Assembly: GCA_002101905.1 (NCBI GenBank)
Contig: LQPU01000062.1
Span: forward strand, 1 to 64,000
Direction: 5' to 3'
Length of the DNA stretch: 64,000 bases
DNA from: Mycobacterium shimoidei
Lineage (GTDB): Bacteria; Actinomycetota; Actinomycetes; Mycobacteriales; Mycobacteriaceae
Shown here: positions 43,227 through 52,964 of the stretch, one piece after another
Layout: each line of letters begins with the position of its first letter
Position numbering within the stretch: position 1 is the first letter of the stretch
Position numbers and translations under genes: made by a program
The notes under the pieces: model-generated
Database searches by the model: none
The model's input: the letters and a program-made list of their open reading frames with translations, nothing else
What the model was told of the DNA's origin: nothing

Positions 43227-44027
43227 CTACCCCGAGGTCAGAATCCGCGGTCCGTCATCGGTCACCGCGACCGTGTGCTCCCAGTGTGCGGCGCGTGACC
43301 CATCAGCGGTAGCGACCGTCCATTGGTCGTCGAGCACGTCGGTTTTGCCGGTGCCCAGCGTCAGCATCGGTTCGATGGCGAGCACCGACCCAGCCGCCAG
43401 CAGCGGCCCCCGTCCCGGCGTCCCCTGATTGGGCAGAAACGGATCCATGTGCATGCGCCGGCCGATCCCGTGACCGCCGTAGCCCTCGACAATGCCGAAC
43501 GAGCGACGATAGCGGGTCTCGGCCTCATGCGTGGCGGTCTCGATGGCATGCGAGACGTCGGTCAAGCGGTTGCCGGGCACCATCGCGGCGATCCCGGCTT
43601 CCAACGACTCCCTGGTGGCCGCCGACAGCGCGTCGTCGCCGGCGTCAAGGGGGCCCACACCGAACGTGATCGCCGCGTCGCCGTGCCAGCCGTCCAGAAT
43701 CGCGCCGCAGTCGATGGAGACCAGGTCGCCGGGTGCCAACACCTCGTCGGCCGACGGAATGCCATGCACCACACGGTCGTTGACTGACGCGCAGATCGAC
43801 GCCGGATACCCGTGATAGCCGAGGAAAGACGGGATGGCGCTGGCGTCGCGAATCACCGACTCGGCGATTTCGTCGAGGTCCAACGTCGACACGCCAGGCG
43901 CCGCGGCTTCCCGCACCGCCCGCAGCGCGGCGGCCACCACCGCGCCCGCTGCGGCCATCGCGTCGAGCTCACCCGCGCTGCGCTGCGGCACGACCTTGCG
44001 ACTGCGCAGCCCCGTCAAGGCGATCAC
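43227..44027 (-). CDS. mapA: Methionine aminopeptidase type I
   Basis: 266 residues. Metal ligands are visible as the Asp pair in SIDCGAILDGWHGDAAITF, His in GHGIGRRMH, Glu in LAIEPML and Glu in WEHTVAV. It removes the initiator Met from nascent proteins. It lies two bases after adk, in the standard secY-adk-map order. Confidence 0.95.
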   Translation of the reverse strand: MIALTGLRSRKVVPQRSAGELDAMAAAGAVVAAALRAVREAAAPGVSTLDLDEIAESVIRDASAIPSFLGYHGYPASICASVNDRVVHGIPSADEVLAPGDLVSIDCGAILDGWHGDAAITFGVGPLDAGDDALSAATRESLEAGIAAMVPGNRLTDVSHAIETATHEAETRYRRSFGIVEGYGGHGIGRRMHMDPFLPNQGTPGRGPLLAAGSVLAIEPMLTLGTGKTDVLDDQWTVATADGSRAAHWEHTVAVTDDGPRILTSG

Positions 44028-44029
44028 TA

Positions 44030-44575
44030 CTACTTACCCAGAGCTCGTAAGGCTCGGGCGAACACTTCGTCGACGGTGCCCACGGCGTCGACGGTCTTCA
44101 ACTCGTCGCGGTAATACTCCAGCAGCGGAGCCGTCTCGTCGCGGTAGACCTTCATCCGGTTGTGGATGACCTCCTCGGTGTCGTCGGCTCGGCCGCGGCC
44201 CTGGAGGCGCTCGCGCAGCACCTCCTCGCACACCCGAAACTCCAACACCGCGTCCATCTTGGTGTTGCGCCGCTCCAGCATGTCGTGCAGCGCCTGCGCC
44301 TGCTCCACCGAGCGGGGGTAGCCGTCCAGGATGAACCCGGCTGCCGCATCCGGCTCGTCGAGACGACTGTCGACCAGCTTGTTGGTCAGCTCAGAGGGCA
44401 CCAGATCACCCGCGTCGAGGTAGCGTTTGGCCTCCAGACCGAGCTCGGTGCCCTCGCGGATGTTCTTCCGAAACAGCTCCCCCGTGGAAATCTGCGGGAC
44501 CCCGAGTTTGTCAGCCAGCTTCTGGGCTTGGGTGCCCTTACCGGCGCCCGGTGGCCCGAGCAAAACAACTCTCAC
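44030..44575 (-). CDS. adk: Adenylate kinase
   Basis: 181 residues, the short actinobacterial form without the zinc LID. P-loop GPPGAGKGTQA, AMP-binding TGELFRKNI and LDGYPRSVEQA, and ERLQGRGRADDTEE in the LID region. It interconverts ATP, AMP and ADP. It overlaps the secY stop by four bases. Confidence 0.97.
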   Translation of the reverse strand: MRVVLLGPPGAGKGTQAQKLADKLGVPQISTGELFRKNIREGTELGLEAKRYLDAGDLVPSELTNKLVDSRLDEPDAAAGFILDGYPRSVEQAQALHDMLERRNTKMDAVLEFRVCEEVLRERLQGRGRADDTEEVIHNRMKVYRDETAPLLEYYRDELKTVDAVGTVDEVFARALRALGK

Positions 44576-45897
44576 TTCAGGAACCCTTCGTAGTTGCGCT
44601 GCATGAGCTGGCTTTCGATCTGTTTGACGGTGTCCAAACCGACGCCGATCATGATCAAAACCGCGGTACCGCCGAACGGCAGGTTCTGCACCTGCCCGGT
44701 GTTGCCGATCTGCAGGAACAGGTTGGGCAGCACCGAGATCACGCCCAGGTAGATCGACCCGGGCAAGGTGATGCGGCTGAGCACAAAGCGCAAGTAGTCC
44801 GCGGTCGGCTTACCCGGACGGATGCCCGGGATGAAGCCGCCGAATTTCTTCATCTCGTCGGCACGCTCGTCGGGGTTGAACGTGATCGACACGTAGAAGT
44901 AGGTGAAGAAGATGATCAACCCGAAGTAGATCGCGATGTAGACCGGGTCGGCCGGGTTCGACAGGTAGTTGCCGACGAACTTGTCCCACCACGTGTTGCC
45001 CACGCCGCCGCTGCCGCTGCGGATGAGCTGGGTGATCAGGTGCGGAATGTAGATCAGTGAGGACGCGAAAATCACCGGGATAACGCCGGCCTGGTTGACC
45101 TTGAGCGGCAGATACGTCGAGGTGCCGCCGTACATCCGGCGCCCGACCATGCGCTTGGCGTACTGCACCGGGATGCGGCGCTGGCCCTGCTCGACGAACA
45201 CCACACCGACGATGATGATCAACGCCGCCACCAGCACCGCCGCGAAGACCGGGCCGCCGCGGCTGTCCAGAATCGATTTGCCCTCGGCCGGGATGCGGGC
45301 GGCGATGCCGACGAAAATCAGCAGCGACATACCGTTGCCGATGCCGCGCTCGGTGACCAGCTCGCCCATCCACATCACCAGCGCGGCGCCGCCGGTCATC
45401 ACCATCACCATCACGACCAGGGTGAAGATGCTCTGGTCGGCGATGATGTCCAGGCTGCAGCCCTGCAGCAGGCCGCCGTTGGCGGCCAGCGCCACGATGC
45501 TGGTGCTCTGCAGGATGGCCAGCGCGATCGCCAGATAGCGGGTGTACTGCGTCATCTTGGCCTGGCCGGACTGGCCTTCTTTGCGCAGCTCCTCGAACCG
45601 TGGAATGACCACGGTGAGCAGCTGCACGATGATGCTGGCGGTGATGTACGGCATCACCCCGACCGCGAAGACGGTCAGATGCAGCAGCGCGCCACCGGAA
45701 AACAGGTTGATCAGCGAGTAAATCTGCGCCGCCTGCCCGCCGCTGACCTGCGCGACGCACTTCTGCACGTTCGGGTAATTCACGCCGGGCGACGGCAGCG
45801 AAGCGCCAACCCGGTAAAGGATGACGATGCCCAGCGTGAACAGGATCTTTCGTCTCAGGTCGACTGTTCGCAGAGATGAGATGAAAGCCGAAAGCAC
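44572..45897 (-). CDS. secY: Protein translocase subunit SecY
   Basis: 441 residues with ten membrane segments and SecY signatures (GALLHLTVFAVGVMPYITASI near residue 65-85 and ITLPGSIYLGVISVLPNL near 375). Main channel of Sec export. First gene of secY-adk-mapA here; the spc genes normally before it lie 15 kb away at 60.7-64 kb, separated by plus- and minus-strand genes. A 263-bp upstream gap presumably holds its own promoter. Confidence 0.97.
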   Translation of the reverse strand: MLSAFISSLRTVDLRRKILFTLGIVILYRVGASLPSPGVNYPNVQKCVAQVSGGQAAQIYSLINLFSGGALLHLTVFAVGVMPYITASIIVQLLTVVIPRFEELRKEGQSGQAKMTQYTRYLAIALAILQSTSIVALAANGGLLQGCSLDIIADQSIFTLVVMVMVMTGGAALVMWMGELVTERGIGNGMSLLIFVGIAARIPAEGKSILDSRGGPVFAAVLVAALIIIVGVVFVEQGQRRIPVQYAKRMVGRRMYGGTSTYLPLKVNQAGVIPVIFASSLIYIPHLITQLIRSGSGGVGNTWWDKFVGNYLSNPADPVYIAIYFGLIIFFTYFYVSITFNPDERADEMKKFGGFIPGIRPGKPTADYLRFVLSRITLPGSIYLGVISVLPNLFLQIGNTGQVQNLPFGGTAVLIMIGVGLDTVKQIESQLMQRNYEGFLK

Positions 45898-46160
45898 TCT
45901 TCCTCCTGCGCAGCCGGGCTTTAGTCGCGGCGAGCCAATGGGGCTGGTCTGGCCAGCCTGGGTGGTCCTGCTTCACGCGCCAATCGCCCGCAGGCCAGAA
46001 CCTGGTCAGGTGCGCGTCAAACAGTCTACGAGAGTATCAGCGCAGGCAGTGATCCGTTGCAGGCAGGCGTAGAGTTTCTGCTGGCTCATTACCTTGGCTA
46101 AGAATGATAATGCTTCTATCTTCCTCGTATCTTCCCTACCTCAGCGCCGATCGGAGAGTC

Positions 46161-47069
46161 ATGACACGCAGCGAAGGCGACAGCTGGGATTTGGCGTCCA
46201 GCGTGGGTGCGACCGCGACTATGGTCGCTACCGCGCGGGCATTGGCCAGCACCCAACCCGAACCGCTGATCAACGATCCGTTCGCCGAGCCTTTGGTGCG
46301 GGCGGTGGGCATCGACTACTTCGTTCGACTGCTCGACGGCGACCTGGCCGGTTTCGACCAGGAGAACCTGCCGGTGGATCCGCGCCAGATCGTCGCGAAC
46401 ATCGCGGTGCGCACGCGGTTCTTCGACGACTTTTTCACCCAGGCAGTCGACGCCGGTCTGCGACAGGCGGTCATCCTCGCTGCCGGCCTGGACACCCGCG
46501 CCTACCGGTTGGCCTGGCCGGGCGACAGCGTGGTCTACGAAATCGACCAGCCCAAGGTCATCGACTTCAAGGGCCGCACGTTGTCGCAACTGGGAGCTAC
46601 GCCCAAGGCCGGGCACCGCTCGGTAGCGGTCGATCTACGAGATGACTGGCCTGCTGCCTTGCAGCACAATGGGTTTGACCGGTCGCAGCCGACAGCATGG
46701 AGCGCTGAAGGTCTGCTGCTGTATCTGCCTCCGCAAGCCCAGGACCGGCTGCTCGATGAAATCACCTTGATCAGTGCGCCCGGCAGCATGCTTGCTACTG
46801 AATATCACCCCGATGGCGGCACGGCGCTGATCGAGCGCAGCAAGGAGATGGCCGGCCGCTGGCGCGACCAAGGCCTGGACCTGGACCTCTCGCAACTGGT
46901 GTATCAGGGCGAACGCAGCGTCGTGCCCGACTACCTGGCCGCGCACGGCTGGACGGTTTCCACGTTGAGCCGTGCGGAGCTGTCGGCCAGCTACGGTGTG
47001 GCCTTTCCCGACGAGGCCGGCGCAACGCCGATGCGCCACACCGTCGCGGTCACTGCCGTGCGGCAATAG
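46161..47069 (+). CDS. SAM-dependent methyltransferase, mycobacterial UPF0677 family (copy 1)
   Basis: 302 residues from ATG 46161 (GGAGAG upstream). Family blocks: DSWDLASSVGATATMVATAR, INDPFAEPLVRAVG, motif I VILAAGLDTRAYRL, the acidic YEIDQPKVIDFK, VDLRDDWPAAL and TAWSAEGLLLYLPP. It is related to leucine carboxyl methyltransferases; natural substrates are unknown. It matches Rv0731c in position next to secY. Convergent with xylB, with a 20-bp coding overlap. Confidence 0.88.
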   Translation: MTRSEGDSWDLASSVGATATMVATARALASTQPEPLINDPFAEPLVRAVGIDYFVRLLDGDLAGFDQENLPVDPRQIVANIAVRTRFFDDFFTQAVDAGLRQAVILAAGLDTRAYRLAWPGDSVVYEIDQPKVIDFKGRTLSQLGATPKAGHRSVAVDLRDDWPAALQHNGFDRSQPTAWSAEGLLLYLPPQAQDRLLDEITLISAPGSMLATEYHPDGGTALIERSKEMAGRWRDQGLDLDLSQLVYQGERSVVPDYLAAHGWTVSTLSRAELSASYGVAFPDEAGATPMRHTVAVTAVRQ

Positions 47070-48462
47070 CCGACCGGGACGGATGATCGGCCAGCTCCAG
47101 AAAGCGGTGGTACCGGTCATTCACCGCGCCGGTCCACGCCGGGTCGGGTTCGACGACGCGCTCGACGCGGGCCCACCGGGCCGCATCGGTCATCGACGAC
47201 TCCAGTCCGACGGCCATTCTCGCCAGAAACGCCGCGCCCAGCGCCGCCCCTTCGGCCACGCCCGACACCTGCACGGGCCAACCGGTGGCGTCGGCGATGG
47301 CCTGCATCCACGGCTCGACCCGGGTGCCGCCGCCGGCGGCGAGGATGCGTGCGACGGCGACCCCGCTGCGCTCGACGAGCTGGCGCACGACGAATGCGGA
47401 CGCTTCGTAGGCGGCCCGCCGCACCGCGGCGGCGTCGTGGGTGAGGTCGAGGCCGTCGAGCACCGCACGGCGGTCCGGGTCGTGATACGGGGAGCGTTCC
47501 CCGCGCACATACGGCGACCACACCGGGACCCGCCGCGGGTCCGCGTCGCTCGGGTCGCCCGGGCCCAGCAGACGGTCCACCCAACCCAGAAACAGCCCGC
47601 CGGCGTTACTGGGCCCACCGATCTGGCTCTTTCCGGCCGCGATGTGCGGGATGGTCCACAGGCCCGGAACGGTGCGCGCATTCGAGATGGTCGCCCACAC
47701 GATCAGCGTCGTCCCGCACAGCACGAGGACGTCGCCGTCCTGCTCGGTCCCGGCCACCAGTTGCTCGCACAGCGCGTCGATGGCCCCGACCGCCAGCGCC
47801 GAGTCGCTGTCGCGCACCTGCCCGGCCGTCACACCCGGGGCTTCCACCCGCGGCATGCGGTCGACCGTCACGCCGCACCCTCGGCAGACTTGCTCGCTCC
47901 AGCCGGTGCCGTCGAACAGCGGCAGCGTCGTGTAGGCGCTGGCGAAGTCGATCACCGCATCGCCGGCCAGTGCGTAGTTGGCCACCGCCGGCGCCGGCCA
48001 ATAGCCGGCGGCATCGGGCGCTTCGCCGGCGGTCCAACGCAAGAACTCGGCCGTCTCGCCGGTCGGGGGCAATGACGCGTCGGGCGTCACCGGTCTGATG
48101 GCGGCGGCCCGCTTCGCCCGGCTTCGCCGCGCTTGCGACCGCCGCGGCACCCGGCCGCGGCCGTCGCCGTAGAGCAGCCCCGGCGTGATGGGCCGACCAC
48201 TGGAGTCGACCGCGGTCAACGAGGGCACCATGGCCGACACGGCCACCGCCCGGGCGTCGGGCCGGTCCAGCTGACCCAGCGCGGCCAGCGGGCCGCGCCG
48301 CCACGCCTCGTCGGCGTCATGCTCCAACCGGTCGGGGGCGGGAACGCGTAGCTGGTGCGGGATCCGGCTCCGCGCAGTCACCCGGCCGTCCTCGTCGGCG
48401 GCCACCGCTTTGACGGCGGTGGTGCCGATATCGATGCCAATTGTGACGTCTTTGCGTGACAC
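47050..48462 (-). CDS. xylB: FGGY-family sugar kinase (XylB-like)
   Basis: 470 residues, GTG start. N-terminal phosphate-binding VTIGIDIGTTAVKAV, second domain LVLCGTTLIVW, and the C-terminal FGGY signature region ASAFVVRQLVERSG-ARILAAGGGTRVEPWMQAIADATG. It phosphorylates a pentulose or related sugar; the xylB name follows Rv0729 and is not proven. It is divergent from serA2/fucA, whose products also suggest sugar-phosphate or sugar-acid handling. A segment RRSQARRSRAKRAA near residue 105 is an unusually basic insertion. Confidence 0.85.
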   Translation of the reverse strand: MSRKDVTIGIDIGTTAVKAVAADEDGRVTARSRIPHQLRVPAPDRLEHDADEAWRRGPLAALGQLDRPDARAVAVSAMVPSLTAVDSSGRPITPGLLYGDGRGRVPRRSQARRSRAKRAAAIRPVTPDASLPPTGETAEFLRWTAGEAPDAAGYWPAPAVANYALAGDAVIDFASAYTTLPLFDGTGWSEQVCRGCGVTVDRMPRVEAPGVTAGQVRDSDSALAVGAIDALCEQLVAGTEQDGDVLVLCGTTLIVWATISNARTVPGLWTIPHIAAGKSQIGGPSNAGGLFLGWVDRLLGPGDPSDADPRRVPVWSPYVRGERSPYHDPDRRAVLDGLDLTHDAAAVRRAAYEASAFVVRQLVERSGVAVARILAAGGGTRVEPWMQAIADATGWPVQVSGVAEGAALGAAFLARMAVGLESSMTDAARWARVERVVEPDPAWTGAVNDRYHRFLELADHPSRSAIAARQ

Positions 48463-48492
48463 GGGCGTAAACGTACGCCACCATAGGCACTC

Positions 48493-49464
48493 GTGACTCG
48501 TGCTTTGGTGACCGCCCCGTTGCGCGGCGACGGCTTGGAGAAGTTGCGTCGGATTCTCGACGTGGTCTATGACCCGTGGATCGATCAGCGGCCGCTGCGC
48601 ATCTACACTCCGGAGCAGTTAGCCGAACGGATTTCCGCCGAGGCCGCCGACGTCGTTGTGGTGGAAAGTGATTCGGTCGGCGGGCCGGTGTTCGAGCTGG
48701 GGCTGCGGGCCATCGCCTCGACCCGCGGGGACCCCAACAACGTCGACATCGCCGGGGCCACCGCCGCCGGGATCCCGGTTCTTTCCACACCCGGCCGTAA
48801 CGCCGACGCCGTCGCCGAGATGACGGTTGCGTTGTTGTTCGCCGCAACCCGGCATGTGCTGACCGCCGACGCCGACGTGCGCGCCGGAGAGGTGTTCCGC
48901 GACGGCACCATCCCCTATCAACGGTTTCGGGCGTGGGAGATCGCCGGGTTGACTGCCGGGCTTATCGGTCTCGGCGCCGTCGGGCGCGCGGTGAAATGGC
49001 GGCTGGCCGGGCTGGGTATGCGCGTGATCGCCTACGACCCGTACAACGACGAGGCCACCCACAGCCTCGACGAGTTGCTCGCCGAAGCAGACGTGGTCTC
49101 CCTGCACGCGCCGGTCACCGGTGACACCGCCGGGCTGATCGGCGCCAAGCAGTTCGCGGCCATGCGCGACGGCGTGGTGTTCCTCAACACCGCGCGGGCC
49201 CAGCTGCATGACACCGACGCCCTGGTCGACGCACTGCGCAGCGGAAAAGTCGGCGCCGCGGGCCTGGATCATTTCGTCGGGGAATGGCTGCCCGTCGACC
49301 ATCCGCTGGTCGGTATGCGCAATGTGGTGCTCACACCCCATATCGGTGGGGCGACGTGGAACACTGAAGCGCGGCAAGCACAGATGGTCGCCGACGACCT
49401 GGAAGCGCTGCTGGCCGGCCGGAGGCCTGTGCATATCGTGAATCCGGAGGTGCTTACGGCATGA
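48493..49464 (+). CDS. serA2: D-isomer-specific 2-hydroxyacid dehydrogenase (SerA2-like)
   Basis: 323 residues. NAD-binding GLIGLGAVGRAVKWRLAGLG, catalytic Arg in LNTARAQLHDTDALVDAL, Glu in HFVGEWLPVDHP, His in LTPHIGGATW. It lacks the C-terminal ACT domain of true phosphoglycerate dehydrogenases, so it more likely reduces or oxidises another 2-hydroxyacid. It overlaps fucA by four bases; the pair sits opposite xylB, suggesting one sugar pathway. Confidence 0.88.
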   Translation: MTRALVTAPLRGDGLEKLRRILDVVYDPWIDQRPLRIYTPEQLAERISAEAADVVVVESDSVGGPVFELGLRAIASTRGDPNNVDIAGATAAGIPVLSTPGRNADAVAEMTVALLFAATRHVLTADADVRAGEVFRDGTIPYQRFRAWEIAGLTAGLIGLGAVGRAVKWRLAGLGMRVIAYDPYNDEATHSLDELLAEADVVSLHAPVTGDTAGLIGAKQFAAMRDGVVFLNTARAQLHDTDALVDALRSGKVGAAGLDHFVGEWLPVDHPLVGMRNVVLTPHIGGATWNTEARQAQMVADDLEALLAGRRPVHIVNPEVLTA

Positions 49465-50117
49465 GATTCGTTGACAACCCGGAGGAGGCCGTGCTCGCGG
49501 CGGCCAAGGACATGCTGCGCCGCGGTCTGGTCGAGGGAACGGCCGGCAACATCTCGGCGCGGCGCGAAGACGGCAACCTGGTCATCACCCCGTCGTCGGT
49601 CGACTACGCCGAGATGACGTTGCAGGATCTGGTTTTGATCGATCCGGATGGCGGAGTGCTACAGGCCGCCGAGGGCCGCTCCCCCTCCAGTGAGATGAAG
49701 CTACATCTGGCCTGTTATCAGGCGTTCGACGACATCGGCAGTGTCATCCACAGCCACCCGGTGTGGGCGACCATGTTCGCCATTGCGCATCAATCGATTC
49801 CGGCGTGTATCGACGAGTTCGCCGTCTACTGCGGCGGTGATATCCGCTGCACCGAGTACGCGGCGTCCGGCACACCTGACGTGGGCGCCAACGCGGTCAA
49901 GGCGCTGGAGGGACGCGCGGCGGCGCTGATCGCCAACCACGGCATGGTGGCCGTCGGGCCACGGCCGGACAAGGCGCTTCATGTCACCGCTTTGGTCGAG
50001 CGCACCGCTCAAATCGTTTGGGGAGCAAGAGCTCTCGGCGGCCCAACGCCGATCCCTGAGGATGTCAACGCCGGGTTTGCCGGGATCTACGGTTATTTGC
50101 GCGCCAACCCGATGTAA
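49461..50117 (+). CDS. fucA: Class II aldolase (L-fuculose-phosphate aldolase-like)
   Basis: 218 residues. Zinc ligands are His in IHSHPVWATMFA and a later His in IANHGMVAVG; the acid Glu lies in SSEMKLHL; phosphate-binding GTAGNISAR is at the N-terminus. Cleaves a ketose-1-phosphate to DHAP and an aldehyde. Coupled to serA2; with XylB, a kinase-aldolase-dehydrogenase set for a pentulose or 6-deoxyketose. The exact sugar is unknown. Confidence 0.88.
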   Translation: MRFVDNPEEAVLAAAKDMLRRGLVEGTAGNISARREDGNLVITPSSVDYAEMTLQDLVLIDPDGGVLQAAEGRSPSSEMKLHLACYQAFDDIGSVIHSHPVWATMFAIAHQSIPACIDEFAVYCGGDIRCTEYAASGTPDVGANAVKALEGRAAALIANHGMVAVGPRPDKALHVTALVERTAQIVWGARALGGPTPIPEDVNAGFAGIYGYLRANPM

Positions 50118-50131
50118 GTCCCGCGCGCTGT

Positions 50132-51037
50132 TCAACCAGCCCGGTTGACCGGTCGACCTGCGCGCCAGCGCCGTGGTGACGTACCGTGCGCGCGGCGGAA
50201 CAGCCTGCTGAAATATCCCGGATCGAAGATTCCGACCCGCCGGGCGATCTCGCTGACCGGAAGATCGGTCTCGCTCAGCATCCTTCGAGCTTCTGCAAAG
50301 CGACGCTCGATGATCCAATCTTGCACGGTACGCCCGGTGCGGCGACGCACGATGGTCGTGAGATAACCGGGAGTCATGCCGAGTTCGCGCGCCACATCAC
50401 GCAGCGACAGCGGCTCGGTGTGCCGGCGCTCGATCACCGCGAACACTTCGGCCAACAGCGGTTCGCCGCTGCGCCGCAGACCGCCGACCACGTCGCCGGC
50501 CAGGCGAGCGAGATCGATGAGCAGCAACGTCAGATGCGCCAGCACAGCTTGTCGGTAACCCTCCTGCCGGGCGGCCAGTTCGGCTTCCATTGACCTGATT
50601 GCACCCTCCCACGTAGCCCGCCGCGCTGCCGGCACCTCCACCTGCAGCAGCCCGTCGGATTGCCCGTGCAGAAACGGGAATAGCAGGGGGTGGGACCGCC
50701 ACGCCGGCCAGGGCGATCGGCCCTCACTGTCCAGCGCGGCAGGATCGAAAAATATCCCGACTCCCCCTCTGGCCGGCATTACCCGTGCCGGATCGATTAC
50801 CGCTCCGGCGGCTACCACATAGAGGCATCCCGTCGAAGGGACATACCACAACACGGGAAAGTCGTGTATGTGACGACCATGTTCCACCAATTCGTCGCCC
50901 CCGCCACGAACCACCGACACCGGAGGCGTGTCCAGATCGCTGCGGTACTGGTAGATCGGGATACCGCCGCGATGCCTGACCAAACGCGCTGCCGTCGTCA
51001 CACTACTAAAGATAGTCCTATTGTTTTCAAGAATCAC
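50132..51037 (-). CDS. AraC-family transcriptional regulator with cupin domain
   Basis: 301 residues. The N-terminal AraC cupin-like region includes VEHGRHIHDFPVLWYVPSTG (about 51-70). The C-terminal double helix-turn-helix shows LSLRDVARELGMTPGYLTTIVRRRTG and ISRIA-like LPVSEIARRVGIFDPGYFSRLFRRAHG. It is divergent from the methyltransferase at 51067 across 29 bp, so it probably controls that gene. Convergent with fucA. Confidence 0.88.
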   Translation of the reverse strand: MILENNRTIFSSVTTAARLVRHRGGIPIYQYRSDLDTPPVSVVRGGGDELVEHGRHIHDFPVLWYVPSTGCLYVVAAGAVIDPARVMPARGGVGIFFDPAALDSEGRSPWPAWRSHPLLFPFLHGQSDGLLQVEVPAARRATWEGAIRSMEAELAARQEGYRQAVLAHLTLLLIDLARLAGDVVGGLRRSGEPLLAEVFAVIERRHTEPLSLRDVARELGMTPGYLTTIVRRRTGRTVQDWIIERRFAEARRMLSETDLPVSEIARRVGIFDPGYFSRLFRRAHGTSPRRWRAGRPVNRAG

Positions 51038-51066
51038 CCAATTACCTTGTTGGCGAAGGGTCCACT

Positions 51067-51753
51067 ATGGAGATCATGACCGAACATCGTCCACGATCTA
51101 CCACCCCCGCCACCGGTATTCGACACGACTACCTGCCCGCCGCCGGACGCGACATCTTCCTTCCGGGTTACGACATCCTGACGCGGCTGCTCGGCATGAA
51201 AAGGGTCTACGACACTCTCATCGCGCAGGCCGAGCTCGCCGACGGGCATCGTGTTTTGGAAATCGGTTGTGGTACCGGCAATCTCACGGTCCGCACCAAA
51301 CGCATTCATCCGGGTGTCGAGGTGGTCGGCTCCGACCCCGACCCGTTGGCGCTCGCCAGGGCCGAGCGCAAGGGGCGCGGGCTGACCGGGATCCGGTTCG
51401 ACCGCGGCTATGCCCAGCAGCTGCCGTACGGCGACGCGGAATTCGATCGAGTCCTGTCGTCAATGATGCTGCACCATTTACCTGACGACGTGAGAGCTGA
51501 TGCTGCGGCGGAAGTGTTTCGGGTTCTGCGCCCCGGTGGACGACTGCACTTGGTCGACATCGGCGGCGCTATGACCCCGCACGATGGCCTGGTGGCTCGA
51601 CTCATGATGCACAACCGTCACGTGGCCGGCAACACCGGTGACTCGATTCCACGCTTGCTGCGGGGTGCTGGATTCGAGTGCACAGAGGTCGCCAGCCATC
51701 GACAGCGCATCATTGGGCGCCTCACCTACTATCACGCCACCCGGCCCGCCTAA
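51067..51753 (+). CDS. Class I SAM-dependent methyltransferase
   Basis: 228 residues, or 225 from the second ATG at 51076. Motif I VLEIGCGTGNLTV, acidic VVGSDPDP, then LPYGDAEFDRVLSSMMLHHL and VLRPGGRLHLVDIGG. Ubiquinone/menaquinone-type methyltransferase fold; substrate unknown. Adjacent and divergent to the AraC regulator; its last four bases overlap the convergent alcohol dehydrogenase. Confidence 0.87.
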   Translation: MEIMTEHRPRSTTPATGIRHDYLPAAGRDIFLPGYDILTRLLGMKRVYDTLIAQAELADGHRVLEIGCGTGNLTVRTKRIHPGVEVVGSDPDPLALARAERKGRGLTGIRFDRGYAQQLPYGDAEFDRVLSSMMLHHLPDDVRADAAAEVFRVLRPGGRLHLVDIGGAMTPHDGLVARLMMHNRHVAGNTGDSIPRLLRGAGFECTEVASHRQRIIGRLTYYHATRPA

Positions 51754-52964
51754 CGCTGGTCTATCGCCACCTTGATCGCGCCACTGTCGCCCTGGTTGGC
51801 GATGGCCAAGAATGCCTCGCGCCACTGCTCCAGCCTGAACGTGTGAGTCAGCATCGGCCGCAAGTCGATTCGGCCGTCGACCGCCATGTCGAGATAGTGC
51901 GCGATCGCGTGCTTGCGCAGTCCGTCAACCTCCTCGACTCCGAAGGCGTTGGAGCCCACCCAGTTGATCTCCTTGAAATACAACGGGCTCCATTCCCACC
52001 GGCCCGGTGCGTGCACCCCCGCCTTCACCAGCGTCCCGCGTGCCTTGAGCACCCGCACCCCGACCTCGAAGGTTTCCGGCTTACCGACGGTGTCGTAGAC
52101 GACGTCGAGTGCCCCGGGATAAGCCATCGGCAACCCTTGCAGCGGTTGGCGCAGCCGGCCGCCGCCCCAGCCAACCAACTCCTCGATCACGGCCAGCCGC
52201 GGCTCGTGCGCCACGACGAGGTCAGCACCCAATTGGCGGGCCAGCGCGGCCTGCGCCTCGAAGCGCGCCACCACCGCGACCGCAACCTGGGGGTAGAGCG
52301 CGCGCAGGATCGAAACCGCGCACAGTCCCAGCGATCCCGCCCCGTACACCAGCGCCCGACCCGACCGCGGCGGAGGGTGGCGGGTTACCGCGTGCAACGA
52401 CACCGAAAACGGGTCGGCAAAAACCGCCAACTCGTCGGGCAGCGATTTGGGCACGGCAAAGAGCATGCTGTCGTGGGCGGGCATCAACTCTGCATAGCCG
52501 CCGGTCACGTCGGCTGACACCCCGGTGTGGATGCCGGGTTTGATGTCGCCGTCGCAAAAGTTCCAGCACAGGCTGTAGTCACCGGCTTCGCAAGCGGGAC
52601 AACGTGGTTCGATGCCACGTGGCCCGCACGACAGCCACGGATTGAGCACCACCCGTTGTCCTGGTTCCAGCCCACGGGCCTGCGGGCCAACAGTCACCAC
52701 GTCGGCGACCACCTCGTGCCCCATCACTTGCGGGAACGAGCAGAACGCCGCCATCGCGTTGTCGCCATCACCCTCGCCGAAATCCAGCAGGATCTGTTTG
52801 GAATCCGACCCGCAGATGCCGGTCAACCGGGGCCGGGTGATCACCCAATCGTCGTGTATCAACCGCGGGTCTGGAACGTCCTGTAGCGCAACAGGACTGT
52901 GCGTGAGGGCATCCTCGGGTCCGCCGAACGGCTCGGGCGGTACCCCGAATACCAGCGCCCTCAT
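51750..52964 (-). CDS. Zinc-dependent medium-chain alcohol dehydrogenase
   Basis: 404 residues. Catalytic zinc ligands: Cys in TGICGSD and the His-Glu of MGHEVV. Structural zinc Cys are SCGPRG, PRCPAC and YSLC. Rossmann motif VYGAGSLGLCAV. It follows the SDR gene on the same strand with a 4-bp overlap, so the two act together, perhaps on a secondary alcohol or its ketone. Substrate unknown. It is somewhat longer than average (350-380) because of an N-terminal extension. Confidence 0.88.
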   Translation of the reverse strand: MRALVFGVPPEPFGGPEDALTHSPVALQDVPDPRLIHDDWVITRPRLTGICGSDSKQILLDFGEGDGDNAMAAFCSFPQVMGHEVVADVVTVGPQARGLEPGQRVVLNPWLSCGPRGIEPRCPACEAGDYSLCWNFCDGDIKPGIHTGVSADVTGGYAELMPAHDSMLFAVPKSLPDELAVFADPFSVSLHAVTRHPPPRSGRALVYGAGSLGLCAVSILRALYPQVAVAVVARFEAQAALARQLGADLVVAHEPRLAVIEELVGWGGGRLRQPLQGLPMAYPGALDVVYDTVGKPETFEVGVRVLKARGTLVKAGVHAPGRWEWSPLYFKEINWVGSNAFGVEEVDGLRKHAIAHYLDMAVDGRIDLRPMLTHTFRLEQWREAFLAIANQGDSGAIKVAIDQR